NCBI RefSeq assembly: GCF_001426945.1
Contig: NZ_LMFS01000004.1
Location: 206,632-270,631 of the forward strand
Source: Pseudolabrys sp. Root1462
GTDB lineage: Bacteria > Pseudomonadota > Alphaproteobacteria > Rhizobiales > Xanthobacteraceae
Reading direction: 5' to 3'
DNA length: 64,000 bases
Below are positions 1-8,564 of the stretch, piece by piece. Under the pieces are notes generated by a model. The model did no database searches, was not told the DNA's origin, and was given only the letters and a program-made list of their open reading frames with translations. Numbering within the stretch: the first letter of the stretch is position 1; each line of letters starts with the position of its first letter. A program made the translations under genes and the position numbers.

Positions 1-20
1 CCCCGCAAAGCGGGGAGAGG
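1..20. repeat. short palindrome at window edge
   Basis: CCCCGC-AAA-GCGGGG followed by AGAGG, the same style of hairpin as the one at 29408-29440. It overlaps the still-open 3' end of the alpha/beta hydrolase frame, so it may sit at or just past that gene's stop. Confidence 0.45.
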
Positions 21-827
21 TGAAGAAAGCGGCCACCCGTTATTCGCCAGCACATGGGCCGTGAAGTCGGCGACCGCGGCGAGCGTCGCCTCCGGCGCCT
101 CGCGCTGCGGCGAGTGCTTGGCGCCGGGCAGCAGCGCGACATCGACCGGGCAATAGCATTCGCGCTCGGCCACCTCGATCTGCTTCACCGTGCCGTATTG
201 ATCGCCCTCGCCCTGCACGATCAGGATCGGCACGCGGATGTAGGCGAGCTGTTCGGTGATGTCCCATCGGCGAAAACCGGGATCGAGCCAGGCGTCGTTC
301 CAGCCGCGAAAGGCGTTGTCCGGATCCTTGTGCCAGCGCGCCAGCTTGGCGCGCAGATCGGTCGTCTCATACGCCGTCTTCGCTTCGGCAATCGAGGCGA
401 TGCTGACGTCCTCGGTGAAGAAATGCGGCGCCATCAGGATGAGACCCCCGAGGCGATGATCCTGATGCGAACCGGCATAGATCGCGGCGATCGACGCGCC
501 GTCCGAATGGCCGAACAGGATGTGATGCCGGGCGCCGATTGTGTCGAGCAGCTCCGGCAGCACGTCGCGCGCCTCATCATGCATGTAGGTCAAGGGCCGC
601 GGCAGCTTGACCGGCGACGACTGGCCGTAGCCGGCGCGCGAATAGACGAACACGCCGCAGCCGGTGGCCTTCTGGACCTTGTCCGGAAAATCGCCCCACA
701 GGCCGACGCAGCCGAGCCCTTCGTGCAGCATGACAATTGTCGGCGCGGCGTCGGGCCGCGGGCCGATCATGCGGTATTCGAGCGAGTGGCCGGTGATGGA
801 GAGGAAGCCGGAATCGGATAAAGCCAT
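1..827 (-). CDS. alpha/beta hydrolase, 3' end beyond window
   Basis: Partial gene. From the ATG at 827 the minus-strand frame stays open to base 1 (at least 275 residues), already close to full family length, so only the last few residues and the stop should be missing. The alpha/beta-hydrolase fold is shown by an oxyanion-type LHEGLG (about residues 34-39), the nucleophile elbow GHSDG with Ser near residue 108, an acid in the GEGDQ turn, and the late histidine in GAKHSP. No signal peptide is seen, so it is probably cytosolic. It lies downstream of, and on the same strand as, the benzoate-CoA ligase family gene, so a role in ester or CoA-thioester aromatic metabolism is possible; the substrate cannot be read from sequence. 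Confidence 0.85.
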   Translation of the reverse strand, partial: MALSDSGFLSITGHSLEYRMIGPRPDAAPTIVMLHEGLGCVGLWGDFPDKVQKATGCGVFVYSRAGYGQSSPVKLPRPLTYMHDEARDVLPELLDTIGARHHILFGHSDGASIAAIYAGSHQDHRLGGLILMAPHFFTEDVSIASIAEAKTAYETTDLRAKLARWHKDPDNAFRGWNDAWLDPGFRRWDITEQLAYIRVPILIVQGEGDQYGTVKQIEVAERECYCPVDVALLPGAKHSPQREAPEATLAAVADFTAHVLANNGWPLSSPLPALR

Positions 828-844
828 TTGCACCTACCTCAATC

Positions 845-944
845 GGCCTCATGGTGAGGAGCGTTGCGAAAGCAACGCGTCTCGAACCATGCGGCCGCCC
901 ATCCTTCGAGACGCATCGCTTCGCGATGCTCCTCAGGATGAGGC
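845..944. repeat. 100-bp palindromic dispersed repeat, copy 1
   Basis: Imperfect long palindrome with outer arms CCTCATGGTGAGGAGC and GCTCCTCAGGATGAGG and inner arms GCGTCTCGAA / TTCGAGACGC. A second copy in opposite orientation lies at 5274-5373. The two share the outer arms, the inner arms and a GC-rich centre; the short arm hairpins differ. It occupies the gap between the hydrolase and the CoA ligase and overlaps the last codons of the ligase, whose TGA stop is inside the outer arm. It resembles the non-autonomous palindromic repeats of Bradyrhizobium-type genomes; the family name is not known to me. Confidence 0.8.
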
Positions 945-2555
945 GGATTGCTCCTCCGCCCGCAGCTTGAACCTCTGGATCTTGCCCGTCGCCGTCTTTG
1001 GCAGCTCGGTGCGAAACTCGATCCACCGCGGATATTTATACGGCGCCAGCTTCTGCTTGACGTGCTCCTGCAGCACGACCACCAGCGCGTCGCTGGCCTT
1101 GCCGGCGTCCTTCAGCACGACGAAAGCGCGCGGCTTGATCAGCTTCTGTTCGTCGTGCCAGCCGACCACCGCAGCCTCCAGTACGTCCGGGTGCGACGAC
1201 AGCGCCGCCTCGACCTCGAACGGCGAGACATAAATGCCCGACACCTTCAGCATGTCGTCGGCGCGGCCGCAGCAGATGAAATAGCCGTCCTCGTCCTCGA
1301 TGTATTTGTCACCGGAACGGGTCCACTCGCCCTGGAAGGTCGAGCGCGACTTCTCGCGGTTGGCCCAGTACATCACCGCGGCCGTCGGTCCGCGCGAATA
1401 CATCTCGCCGATCTCGCCCTTCTTCACCGGCTGGCCGTTCTCGCCGACCAGTTTGATCTCGTAGCCCGGCACCGGCTTGCCGGTGGTGCCGTATTTGGTG
1501 GCGCCGGGGCGGTTGGTGAGGAAGATGTGCAGCATCTCGGTGGTTCCGAGACCGTCATAGATCGGCACGCCGTAACGCTCGTTCCACTTGCGCGCGATCT
1601 CTTCCGGCAAGGCCTCGCCGGCGGAGATGCAGCACCGCAGCTTGACCTCGGATTTCTGCGGCGCCTGCGGGTTGTTGAGGAAGGCGGCATAGAACGTCGG
1701 CACCGCGAAGAACATGGTGATCGGATGCTTCTTCAGCAGCGCGGCGACGCCATCCGGCGTCGGCCGTTCCGGATTGAGCACCGTGGTGGCGCCGACGCTG
1801 AGCGGAAACGTCATGGCATTGCCGAGACCGTAGGCGAAGAACAACTTCGCCACCGAATGCACGACGTCGCTTTCCTTGAGCCCCGCGACCGGCGTGCCGT
1901 AGAGATCGGCGGTGAGCTTGAGGCTGCCGTGGACATGCACGGCGCCCTTCGGCTTGCCGGTCGAGCCCGAGGTGTACAGCCAGAACGCCATGTCGTCGGC
2001 GACCGTCGGCGCGGTGTAGTCGTCGGCGTCTTCGCCGCCGATCAAATCCTCGAACAGGCGATAGCTCTTGGCGTCAAGAATGTGCGGGTTGGTGCGCGAG
2101 ACGACGACGTGCTCGAGGTCGGGGCACTGCGCGATGATCTTTTCGAAGCGCGGAAACAGCACCTCCGATACCACCAGCGCCTTGGCGCGGCTGTTCGTCA
2201 GCATGAAATGGTAGTCGGCCTCAGTCAGCAGCGTGTTGACCGGCACGGCGATGATGCCCGCCTTGAGGCAACCGAGAAACGCGGTCGGCCAATCGACCGT
2301 GTCGGTGAGCGCCATCAGCACGCGCTCCTCGCGGCGGATGCCGAGGCCGCGCAGCGCCGCGCCGAAGCGGCTCACGCGATCGGCGAGTTGACCATAGGTG
2401 CAGGTGCCTTGCGCATCGATATAAGCCGGTTTGTTGGCACGGCCGGCGTCGAGATTGAGCCGCAGCACGTCGGCGGCGAAATTATAATATTGTGGGCTTT
2501 CGCCCACCACCGGGTCCGCGCCCGTTTCCGCCGCGATTTTTTCCGCGACCTTCAT
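933..2555 (-). CDS. benzoate-CoA ligase family protein
   Basis: AMP-forming acyl/aryl-CoA synthetase of 540 residues, the usual length for benzoate-CoA and 4-hydroxybenzoate-CoA ligases. It activates a carboxylate with ATP to an acyl-adenylate and then to the CoA thioester. Visible motifs: the P-loop-like YTSGSTGKPKG near residue 195, the adenylate-binding DGLGTTEML, the hinge GRADDMLKVSG, and the C-terminal catalytic lysine in PKTATGKIQR. The opening SPQYYNFAADVL is typical of the benzoate-CoA ligase subfamily. The ATG at 2555 is preceded on its strand by GGGAGG at good spacing. The last residues (SASS) are encoded by the dispersed repeat at 845-944. Substrate is inferred from subfamily only. 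Divergent from the MetE-like gene. Confidence 0.88.
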   Translation of the reverse strand: MKVAEKIAAETGADPVVGESPQYYNFAADVLRLNLDAGRANKPAYIDAQGTCTYGQLADRVSRFGAALRGLGIRREERVLMALTDTVDWPTAFLGCLKAGIIAVPVNTLLTEADYHFMLTNSRAKALVVSEVLFPRFEKIIAQCPDLEHVVVSRTNPHILDAKSYRLFEDLIGGEDADDYTAPTVADDMAFWLYTSGSTGKPKGAVHVHGSLKLTADLYGTPVAGLKESDVVHSVAKLFFAYGLGNAMTFPLSVGATTVLNPERPTPDGVAALLKKHPITMFFAVPTFYAAFLNNPQAPQKSEVKLRCCISAGEALPEEIARKWNERYGVPIYDGLGTTEMLHIFLTNRPGATKYGTTGKPVPGYEIKLVGENGQPVKKGEIGEMYSRGPTAAVMYWANREKSRSTFQGEWTRSGDKYIEDEDGYFICCGRADDMLKVSGIYVSPFEVEAALSSHPDVLEAAVVGWHDEQKLIKPRAFVVLKDAGKASDALVVVLQEHVKQKLAPYKYPRWIEFRTELPKTATGKIQRFKLRAEEQSASS

Positions 2556-2657
2556 CTTGTTTTCCTCCCGAAGTATTCGGGTATTATGGCAGAAACCGCC
2601 GCAAACTGCCTAGCGCAGCATAATTCCAAAGCAGGCGGCTTGAGGGAGTGAAACCGC

Positions 2658-3821
2658 ATGATTTCGAGCCGCGATCGTATCCTCACCACGCATGTCGGCT
2701 CGCTGCCGCGCAACGACAAATTGTCCGACCTGCTCGTGCGCCAGGAACAGGGCCAGCCTTACGATGCCGCCGAGATGGCGGCGGAATTGGACAAGGCCGT
2801 CGCCCATGTCGTCGACAAGCAGGCCAAGGCCGGCATCGACATCGGCAATGACGGCGAACAGCAGCGCGTCGGCTTCCAGACCTACGTGCCGCAGCGCATG
2901 TCGGGCTTTGCCGGCGTGTCGAACCGGCGCCGCGGCAAGGAGTTCGAGGATTTTCCGGAGCTGGTCGCAAGCCTGGTGCGGCGCTTCCCGCACACCTCGA
3001 AGCAGCAGAACGCGCCGGAGTGCCAGGGCGAACTGAAGTACCTCGACGTCAAGCCAATTAATGACGAACTGGCGCGCTTCAAGCGCATTGCCGGGAGCCA
3101 GTTCGCCGAGACCTTCATGACGGCGCCGTCGCCGGGCATCATTTCGTCGACGATGCTGAACGCGCATTACGACACGCACGACGCCTATCTCGCCGCTTTG
3201 GCGCGCGAGATGCGCCACGAATATCTCGCCATCCATAATGCCGGATTGCTGTTGCAGATCGACGCGCCCGATCTCGCCATGGACCGCACCATGCTGTATC
3301 GCGATCTCGACGACGCTCAATTCATCAAGCGCGTCGAGGCGCATGTCGCCGCGATCAATGCCGGCATCGACGGCATTCCGGCCGACCGCGTGCGGCTGCA
3401 TGTTTGCTACGGCAACTGGGAAGGCCCGCACATCTACGACGTGCCGCTCGAGAAGATCCTGCCGGCGCTGTACCAGGCCAAGGTCGGCGCGCTGACCATC
3501 GAATTCGCCAATCCGCGCCATGGCCACGAATACGCGGCGTTCCGCAAGCATCCGCTGCCCAAACACATGTTGCTGCTGCCGGGCGTGATCGAAACGACGT
3601 CGAATTTCGTCGAGCATCCGGAAGTCGTGGCGCGCCGCATCGAAGACGCGGTGGCGGCGGTCGGCGACCGCGAGCGCGTCATCGCCTCGACCGATTGCGG
3701 TTTCGGCACTTTCACCAACCGCGAATGGGTGATCGAGCCGGCGGTGTGGCTGAAGTTGAAATCGCTGCGCGACGGCGCCGACCTCGCCTCCAACCGGCTG
3801 TGGGGCAGGAAAGTGGCTTAA
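2658..3821 (+). CDS. cobalamin-independent methionine synthase II-like zinc methyltransferase
   Basis: 387-residue protein of the MetE C-terminal-domain family (COG0620), a single TIM barrel without the N-terminal MetE domain. The start ILTTHVGSLPR is the family signature. Zinc ligands expected from MetE are visible as His and Cys in LHVCYGNWEG and a second Cys in STDCGFG. Proteins of this short form are usually labelled 5-methyltetrahydropteroyltriglutamate-homocysteine methyltransferase, but many do not make methionine and transfer methyl groups from other donors. The start at 2658 follows GAGGGAG. An M24-fold gene follows 151 bases downstream on the same strand, so the two may act in one catabolic route; that is inference. 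Confidence 0.85.
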   Translation: MISSRDRILTTHVGSLPRNDKLSDLLVRQEQGQPYDAAEMAAELDKAVAHVVDKQAKAGIDIGNDGEQQRVGFQTYVPQRMSGFAGVSNRRRGKEFEDFPELVASLVRRFPHTSKQQNAPECQGELKYLDVKPINDELARFKRIAGSQFAETFMTAPSPGIISSTMLNAHYDTHDAYLAALAREMRHEYLAIHNAGLLLQIDAPDLAMDRTMLYRDLDDAQFIKRVEAHVAAINAGIDGIPADRVRLHVCYGNWEGPHIYDVPLEKILPALYQAKVGALTIEFANPRHGHEYAAFRKHPLPKHMLLLPGVIETTSNFVEHPEVVARRIEDAVAAVGDRERVIASTDCGFGTFTNREWVIEPAVWLKLKSLRDGADLASNRLWGRKVA

Positions 3822-3972
3822 CTGACGGCCCGCCCGCTCCAGGGGACCAAAAGCAAGCCTGCCCAACCCTGTCGCCGCGCCGCCGGACCGCTATAATGCC
3901 GGCCGACCAAACCGGCCGTCGCCCGCTACCGCGACGGCCTACAACAAATAACGACTGAACGAGGAAGCCCCG

Positions 3973-5265
3973 ATGGACCAGACCGTCCGCAAGATCAGCG
4001 CCGAGGACATCAACCCGCGCCACAACTGGGGCCGCGCCCTGCCCTCGCTCGGCATCACCGGCGTCGACTTCGAGGAGCGCGTCGATTATCGCCGCCTGCA
4101 CCGCTATCGCCTCGGCCGCGCCAAGCAGGCCCTCGACAAATCCGAACTCGGCGCGCTGCTGGTCTTCGACGTCAACAACATCCGCTACATCACCTCGACC
4201 AAGATCGGCGAATGGGAGCGCGACAAACTGTGCCGCTGGGCGCTGCTGACGCGCACCGGCGAACCGATCCTGTGGGACTTCGGGTCCGCCGCGGTGCATC
4301 ACAAGCTCTACGCGCCGTGGCTGGCGCCGGAGAACTGCAAGGCCGGCATCATCGGCATGCGCGGCATGGTCGATCCGGCCTTCGGCCTGATGACGAAGCA
4401 CGCCAGGGAGATTGCTTCGCTGATCAAGGAAGCGGGAGTCGGCGACATGCCGGTCGGCGTCGATATCATCGAGCCGCCAATGATGTTCGAATTGCAGAAG
4501 GCCGGCATCAACGTCGTCGACGGTCAGCAGGTGATGCTGGAAGCGCGCGAGATCAAGTCGGCCGACGAAATCCATCTGCTCAACCGCGCAGCGGCGATGG
4601 TCGACGGCGCCTATCACATGATCAACGAAGAACTGAAACCCGGCGTGCGCGAGAACGACATCGTCGCCAAGGTGAACGAGTTCCTCTACCGCCACGGCTC
4701 CGACGACGTCGAGGCGGTCAACGCCGTGTCCGGCGAGCGCTGCAATCCCCATCCGCACAATTTCACCGACCGCATGATCCGCCCCGGCGATCAGGCGTTC
4801 TTCGACATTCTGCAGGCCTTCATGGGCTATCGCACTTGCTACTACCGCACCTTCAATGTCGGCCGCGCCACGACCGCGCAGCACGACGCCTACAAGCAGT
4901 GCCGCGAATGGCTCGACAACGCCATGATGCGCATCAAGCCCGGCGCCACGACGTCGCATATCGCCGAAGCGTTCCCGACCGCGCAGGAATTCGGCTTCCC
5001 CGACGAGACCTCGGCCTTCGGCTTGCAATTCGCGCACGGCCTCGGCCTGGCGCTGCACGAACGCCCGATCATCTCGCGCGTGGTGTCGATGGATCATCCG
5101 ACCGAGATCAGGGAAGGCATGGTGTTCGCCATCGAAACCTACTGCCCGGCGACCGACGGCTATTCGGGCGCGCGCATCGAGGAAGAAGTCGTCGTCACCG
5201 ACAAGGGCTGCAAGGTGATCTCGCTGTTCCCGGCCGAAGAGCTTCCGATCGCGAACCGGTATTGA
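3973..5265 (+). CDS. M24 (creatinase/aminopeptidase P fold) protein with altered metal site
   Basis: 430-residue pita-bread-fold protein with an N-terminal creatinase-like domain (to about residue 180) and a C-terminal M24 catalytic domain. Of the five expected metal ligands I can place the first Asp (FFDIL), the His (HGLGLALHE), and both Glu (FAIETYCP and ARIEEEVVV). The second Asp, normally 11 residues after the first, is Cys (GYRTCYYRTF). Length and layout resemble Xaa-Pro peptidases and the M24-fold DMSP lyase DddP, but the substituted ligand argues against assuming either activity. It begins after GAGGAAG, 151 bases past the MetE-like gene. Function unknown beyond the fold. Confidence 0.8.
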   Translation: MDQTVRKISAEDINPRHNWGRALPSLGITGVDFEERVDYRRLHRYRLGRAKQALDKSELGALLVFDVNNIRYITSTKIGEWERDKLCRWALLTRTGEPILWDFGSAAVHHKLYAPWLAPENCKAGIIGMRGMVDPAFGLMTKHAREIASLIKEAGVGDMPVGVDIIEPPMMFELQKAGINVVDGQQVMLEAREIKSADEIHLLNRAAAMVDGAYHMINEELKPGVRENDIVAKVNEFLYRHGSDDVEAVNAVSGERCNPHPHNFTDRMIRPGDQAFFDILQAFMGYRTCYYRTFNVGRATTAQHDAYKQCREWLDNAMMRIKPGATTSHIAEAFPTAQEFGFPDETSAFGLQFAHGLGLALHERPIISRVVSMDHPTEIREGMVFAIETYCPATDGYSGARIEEEVVVTDKGCKVISLFPAEELPIANRY

Positions 5266-5273
5266 GCCTCGAC

Positions 5274-5373
5274 GGCCTCATCCTGAAGAGCGCTCAAACG
5301 GAGCGCGTCTCGAAGGATGGGGCCGCCTGTGGTTCGAGACGCATGCCTGCGGCGTGCTCCTTACCATGAGACG
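5274..5373. repeat. 100-bp palindromic dispersed repeat, copy 2
   Basis: Opposite-orientation relative of the element at 845-944: CCTCATCCTGAAGAGC opens it, GCGTCTCGAAGGATGGG and GGTTCGAGACGC form the middle, and GCTCCTTACCATGAG closes it. It fills the gap between the M24 gene and the DUF983 gene, starting 8 bases after the M24 stop. It may act as a transcript 3' structure for the M24 gene. Confidence 0.78.
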
Positions 5374-5462
5374 GTTAGAGCGGACGCGTCACCCCCCGGA
5401 TTGCCTTCGCCGTGTGGCGCTGTGGTACAATGGCGACCACACAGGCAGCCGGCACGGAACGA

Positions 5463-5903
5463 ATGAACAGCGACACGCCATCTACGCCGGCCATGACGGA
5501 CATGCCGCGACGCTGGCCGCATGGCATCCTCGGCGCCATCGGCCGCGGCTTGCGCGGCAAATGCCCGGCCTGCGGCGAGGGCCGGCTGTTTCGCGCCTAT
5601 CTCAAGGTGGCCGATAACTGCCCCGCCTGCGGCGAAGAACTGCACCATCACCGGGCCGACGATTTTCCGGCTTATCTCGTGATCATCATCACCGGACATA
5701 TCCTGGTACCGATCGTGCTGGCCGTCGAGACCGAGATCGTGCCGCCGATCTGGCTGAGCGTCACGCTGTGGCCGACGCTGGCCTTTGCCACCGCGCTCGC
5801 GTTGCTGCAGCCGGTCAAAGGCGCGGTGGTCGCCGTCCAGTGGTTCGGTGGATTGCACGGCTTCGAAGCCGCAAGGAATGCGCGGCAGGCTGCGGCCCGC
5901 TAG
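5463..5903 (+). CDS. DUF983 zinc-ribbon membrane protein
   Basis: 146 residues from the ATG at 5463; an in-frame upstream start at 5412 is possible but has no support. N-terminal zinc ribbon made of two CPACGE motifs ([10 protein letters not shown] and CPACGEEL), then two hydrophobic segments (about residues 75-95 and 100-120), the DUF983 pattern. DUF983 proteins are often found near cytochrome oxidase or MutT genes in alphaproteobacteria; no such neighbour is here. Its TAG stop shares the palindrome CTAG with the stop of the convergent chemotaxis gene. Biochemical role unknown. Confidence 0.85.
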   Translation: MNSDTPSTPAMTDMPRRWPHGILGAIGRGLRGKCPACGEGRLFRAYLKVADNCPACGEELHHHRADDFPAYLVIIITGHILVPIVLAVETEIVPPIWLSVTLWPTLAFATALALLQPVKGAVVAVQWFGGLHGFEAARNARQAAAR

Positions 5904-7594
5904 GCCGCCCGCACCCGGGCGATGAAATCCTGCGCTTCGGCCTGCAGCGCCGCGGCCTGCCGATTGAGGTCGGCGGCGGCGCTCTGGATTTCGACCGCAC
6001 CGTTGCGGGTGCGGCTGGCGAATTCGGTGACGCCTTCGATGGTCTGCGACACCTGGCGCGTGCGCACGGCGGCGCCCTCGACGGTCTGCGCGATCCTTTG
6101 CGTGGCCTCGCTCTGCACGCTGACGGCCTCGGTGATGGCGCGCGCCACCGTGTGAATGCGGGCGATCGATTGTGAAATCGATTGCGTGGTGTCGCGTACG
6201 CCGTCGATGACGCCACCGACCTGCTCGGTCTTGTTGCGAATATTCGCGAGCGCCTGCGTCGTCTGCGTTGCCAGCGACTTGACCTCCTGCGCAACTACGG
6301 CGAAGCCGCGGCCGGCTTCGCCGGCGCGCGCCGCCTCGATCGTGGCGTTGAGCGCGAGCAGATTGGTCTGGCTGGCAATGGCCTGGATCATGCCGACCAC
6401 CTTATCGATGTCGCCAACGGCCTGCGTCAGGTCGTCGACATTGGACACCGCCATCTCGGCGCGGCGCGAGGCTTCGTTGACGACGCCGCCGGCGCTGGCG
6501 AGTTGGGAATCGATGTCGTTCATCGACGCCGACAGTTCATCGACCGCAGCCGATACCGTGCCGGCGACTTCGGTCGTCTCCTGCGCCACCACCGCGGCGG
6601 TGCCGGCATGGCGCCCTGATTCGTCGGCGACGTCGCCCATCGCCTGCGCCGAGCGATCGAGCTTCGACGCGGACTTGGCCAGCGCCGCGGCGACGTTCAA
6701 GATCTTGGTTTCAAAATTGCGCGCGAACTGATCGAGGGCCTGGCGCTTGTCGGCTGCGGCCTGCTCGCGGGCGCGCTGGCGCTGGGTCTGCGCTTCGAGC
6801 AGCGCCGCGGCGTTGTCGCGAAACACCAGCACCGCGCGCGCCATGGTGCCGACTTCGTCACTGCGCTTGACGCCATCGATCGGCGCGTCGAGCCGGCCTT
6901 GCGTGATCTCGTGCATGACGACGGCGAGACGCCGCAGCGGCCGCGCCACGGCACGGTGCGCCAGGATCATGGCGACGAAGATCGTGGTCAGCGTGCCGCC
7001 GACCAGCATCGTCGTCAGCAGCCGGTAGGTCCTCGCCTTCTGCTCGCTGACGGCATCGACCGCGGTGCGCACCTGACCGCCGAGAATGTCGATCAGCCGG
7101 TTCATGCTGGTGGTGGCATCGACCAGCGCCGGGTCGAATTTGAACTCCAGCAAATGGCGCGCGGCCTCGCCGTCGCCGGTCTTGATGGCGATCTGCACCT
7201 GGTTGGCGATGTCGTTGACGAGGTCGAGACGCCGGATCATGCCGCGCACGTCGTCGGCACGCGCCGGCAGCGACGTCACGACTTCGTCGAGCCAATGCAT
7301 GGCGGAGGCGTATTGGCCGGCGCGCTCGTCGATGGCCTCGCGCATCGTGTCGGGATCCCGGGTCGAAGCCATCTTGTAGGTGGCAAGGCCGAGCGACTCG
7401 GCGGCGATCTTCGATTCGGTCAGGATCAGGCGGAGCGGCGCGATCTCCCGGATGATCACGTCGTTGACGCGATCGATCTCGTGCAGGCTTCGCAGGCTGT
7501 ACCAGTTGGCGGCGGCGGACAGGATACCGAGGGCGCCGATCAGTAGCATCGCCTTGGCGGCGATCGGCAAACGAATCGAATATGCGCGCGGCAT
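5900..7594 (-). CDS. methyl-accepting chemotaxis protein
   Basis: 564 residues from the ATG at 7594 (a longer in-frame reading to 7726 adds a non-conserved extension). Order: short cytosolic N-terminus, TM1 (about residues 12-33), periplasmic helical sensor domain rich in heptads resembling four-helix-bundle receptors, TM2 (about 192-213), HAMP, long coiled-coil signalling domain. The conserved hairpin tip that contacts CheA/CheW is visible as [20 protein letters not shown]. No C-terminal pentapeptide for CheR is seen. It signals periplasmic ligand binding to the flagellar pathway. Ligand unknown; no chemotaxis gene is adjacent. Its stop overlaps the DUF983 stop tail to tail. Confidence 0.92.
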   Translation of the reverse strand: MPRAYSIRLPIAAKAMLLIGALGILSAAANWYSLRSLHEIDRVNDVIIREIAPLRLILTESKIAAESLGLATYKMASTRDPDTMREAIDERAGQYASAMHWLDEVVTSLPARADDVRGMIRRLDLVNDIANQVQIAIKTGDGEAARHLLEFKFDPALVDATTSMNRLIDILGGQVRTAVDAVSEQKARTYRLLTTMLVGGTLTTIFVAMILAHRAVARPLRRLAVVMHEITQGRLDAPIDGVKRSDEVGTMARAVLVFRDNAAALLEAQTQRQRAREQAAADKRQALDQFARNFETKILNVAAALAKSASKLDRSAQAMGDVADESGRHAGTAAVVAQETTEVAGTVSAAVDELSASMNDIDSQLASAGGVVNEASRRAEMAVSNVDDLTQAVGDIDKVVGMIQAIASQTNLLALNATIEAARAGEAGRGFAVVAQEVKSLATQTTQALANIRNKTEQVGGVIDGVRDTTQSISQSIARIHTVARAITEAVSVQSEATQRIAQTVEGAAVRTRQVSQTIEGVTEFASRTRNGAVEIQSAAADLNRQAAALQAEAQDFIARVRAA

Positions 7595-7869
7595 CGAAAG
7601 TCCTGGCGATAAGTCCTGGCGATCCGGGAAGGTCGGTCGCGCGGTATGTAGCCGCCGAGTTGTTCCCGATTGCTTAATGACGCGTTCACGCAAATGTCGC
7701 CTTTTGCTGAAATCCGCCGTGATCAAAATTCAGGCACTGTCACAATTGGCCAGGTTACCCGTCCAAGGCGCGCCGCGCCCGAGCCCACGCGGCCGGGTTG
7801 CGACCGCGGATTGAAGCTCTTTGTTACGGCTTCTTTACTTGAGCCGGCCGGCACGAAGGGCTTGAGTTA

Positions 7870-7973
7870 TTAGGTTGTGCGCGCAAGACTGCCGATCTCC
7901 TTTCCTGTGGGGCCGGCGGCCGAATCCTCCACACCTGTGCAACAAGGGCTCCCTCGTGGGAGCCCTTTTTTTA
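7870..7973 (+). ncRNA. possible small non-coding RNA ending in intrinsic terminator
   Basis: The 507-base gap between the chemotaxis gene start (7594) and the gene at 8102 carries a strong plus-strand terminator although no gene lies upstream of it on that strand. Just before it are two further foldable segments, TTG-N6-CAA near 7875-7886 and TGTGGGG / CCTCCACA at 7906-7933 whose 3' side exposes an anti-Shine-Dalgarno-like CCTCC. This is the layout of many alphaproteobacterial small RNAs. The 5' end is a guess, I cannot name a promoter with confidence, and I do not recognise an Rfam family. Confidence 0.35.
7944..7972 (+). terminator. rho-independent terminator
   Basis: Perfect 10-bp stem AAGGGCTCCC / GGGAGCCCTT with a TCGT loop, followed by an uninterrupted T tract to 7972. 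It sits 130 bases before the start of the gene at 8102, so it cannot serve that gene; it ends some transcript begun between 7600 and 7940. Confidence 0.85.
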
Positions 7974-8101
7974 TGCGGGTCTCTGTTTATTCCAGGCGGC
8001 GGCGAAAATTTCTTCTCCGTCAGCGGGGAATAGAACGCCGCCACCGGGATTCTCCTCGGCGAGGGCGATCTGAAACGCCCATCAGCAGAGAAAGAACGGC
8101 C

Positions 8102-8482
8102 ATGAACAAATTTATCGTTTCCATCGCCGCGTTGGCGCTCGCCACCACGGCGGCGCTGGCGCAGTCGGCCCCGGTGAAGACCGGTGACAGCGCCAAAGGC
8201 AAGGTGCTCACCGATACCAGCGGCATGACGCTCTATACGTTCGACAAGGATGCCGCCGGCAAGTCGGCCTGCAACGGCCCCTGCGCCACCAATTGGCCAC
8301 CGCTGATGGCCGCCGCCGACGCCAAGGCGGCCGGCGGCTTCACCGTCATCGTGCGCGACGACGGCGGCAAGCAATGGGCGCAGGGCGGCAAGCCGCTGTA
8401 CACCTGGAAGAACGACAAGAAGCCCGGCGACGTCACCGGCGACGGCTTCGCCAATGGCGCCTGGCATATCGCCAAGCCGTAA
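8102..8482 (+). CDS. secreted COG4315-type protein with Yx(F/W)xxD repeats
   Basis: 126-residue exported protein. Signal peptide at residues 1-20 (MNKFIVSIAALALATTAALA, then QSAP); there is no lipobox Cys, so it should be periplasmic rather than a lipoprotein. Two copies of the family repeat are visible, LYTFDKD near residue 42 and LYTWKND near residue 102, together with the paired cysteines of ACNGPCATNWPPL. The family is widespread in proteobacteria and actinobacteria and has no established function. Start ATG at 8102 follows AGAGAAAGAA; an in-frame opening to 7877 runs through the terminator and is rejected. Confidence 0.88.
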   Translation: MNKFIVSIAALALATTAALAQSAPVKTGDSAKGKVLTDTSGMTLYTFDKDAAGKSACNGPCATNWPPLMAAADAKAAGGFTVIVRDDGGKQWAQGGKPLYTWKNDKKPGDVTGDGFANGAWHIAKP

Positions 8483-8492
8483 ATCTTGTGCT

Positions 8493-8532
8493 GTCGTCCC
8501 GGGCGAGCGTATTCGAGCGCGAGCCCGGGACC
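8493..8532. repeat. short palindromic repeat after the COG4315 gene
   Basis: GTCGTCCCGGGC and GCCCGGGACCC arms around a short centre. It has the same flavour as the larger intergenic palindromes at 12771-12897 and 15392-15498 and may act as an mRNA 3' hairpin between the convergent genes at 8102 and 8565. Confidence 0.5.
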
Positions 8533-8564
8533 CGTACGCGGTTTACTCTCGACAGGGCACGGCG

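Noticed and set aside
948-2651. 567-codon plus-strand frame over the CoA ligase gene
   Set aside because: Antisense to an intact benzoate-CoA ligase family enzyme; composition is that of a shadow frame.
3973-5265. DddP DMSP lyase call for the M24 gene
   Set aside because: Length and fold agree, but the second Asp ligand is missing and DddP-specific residues cannot be confirmed by eye.
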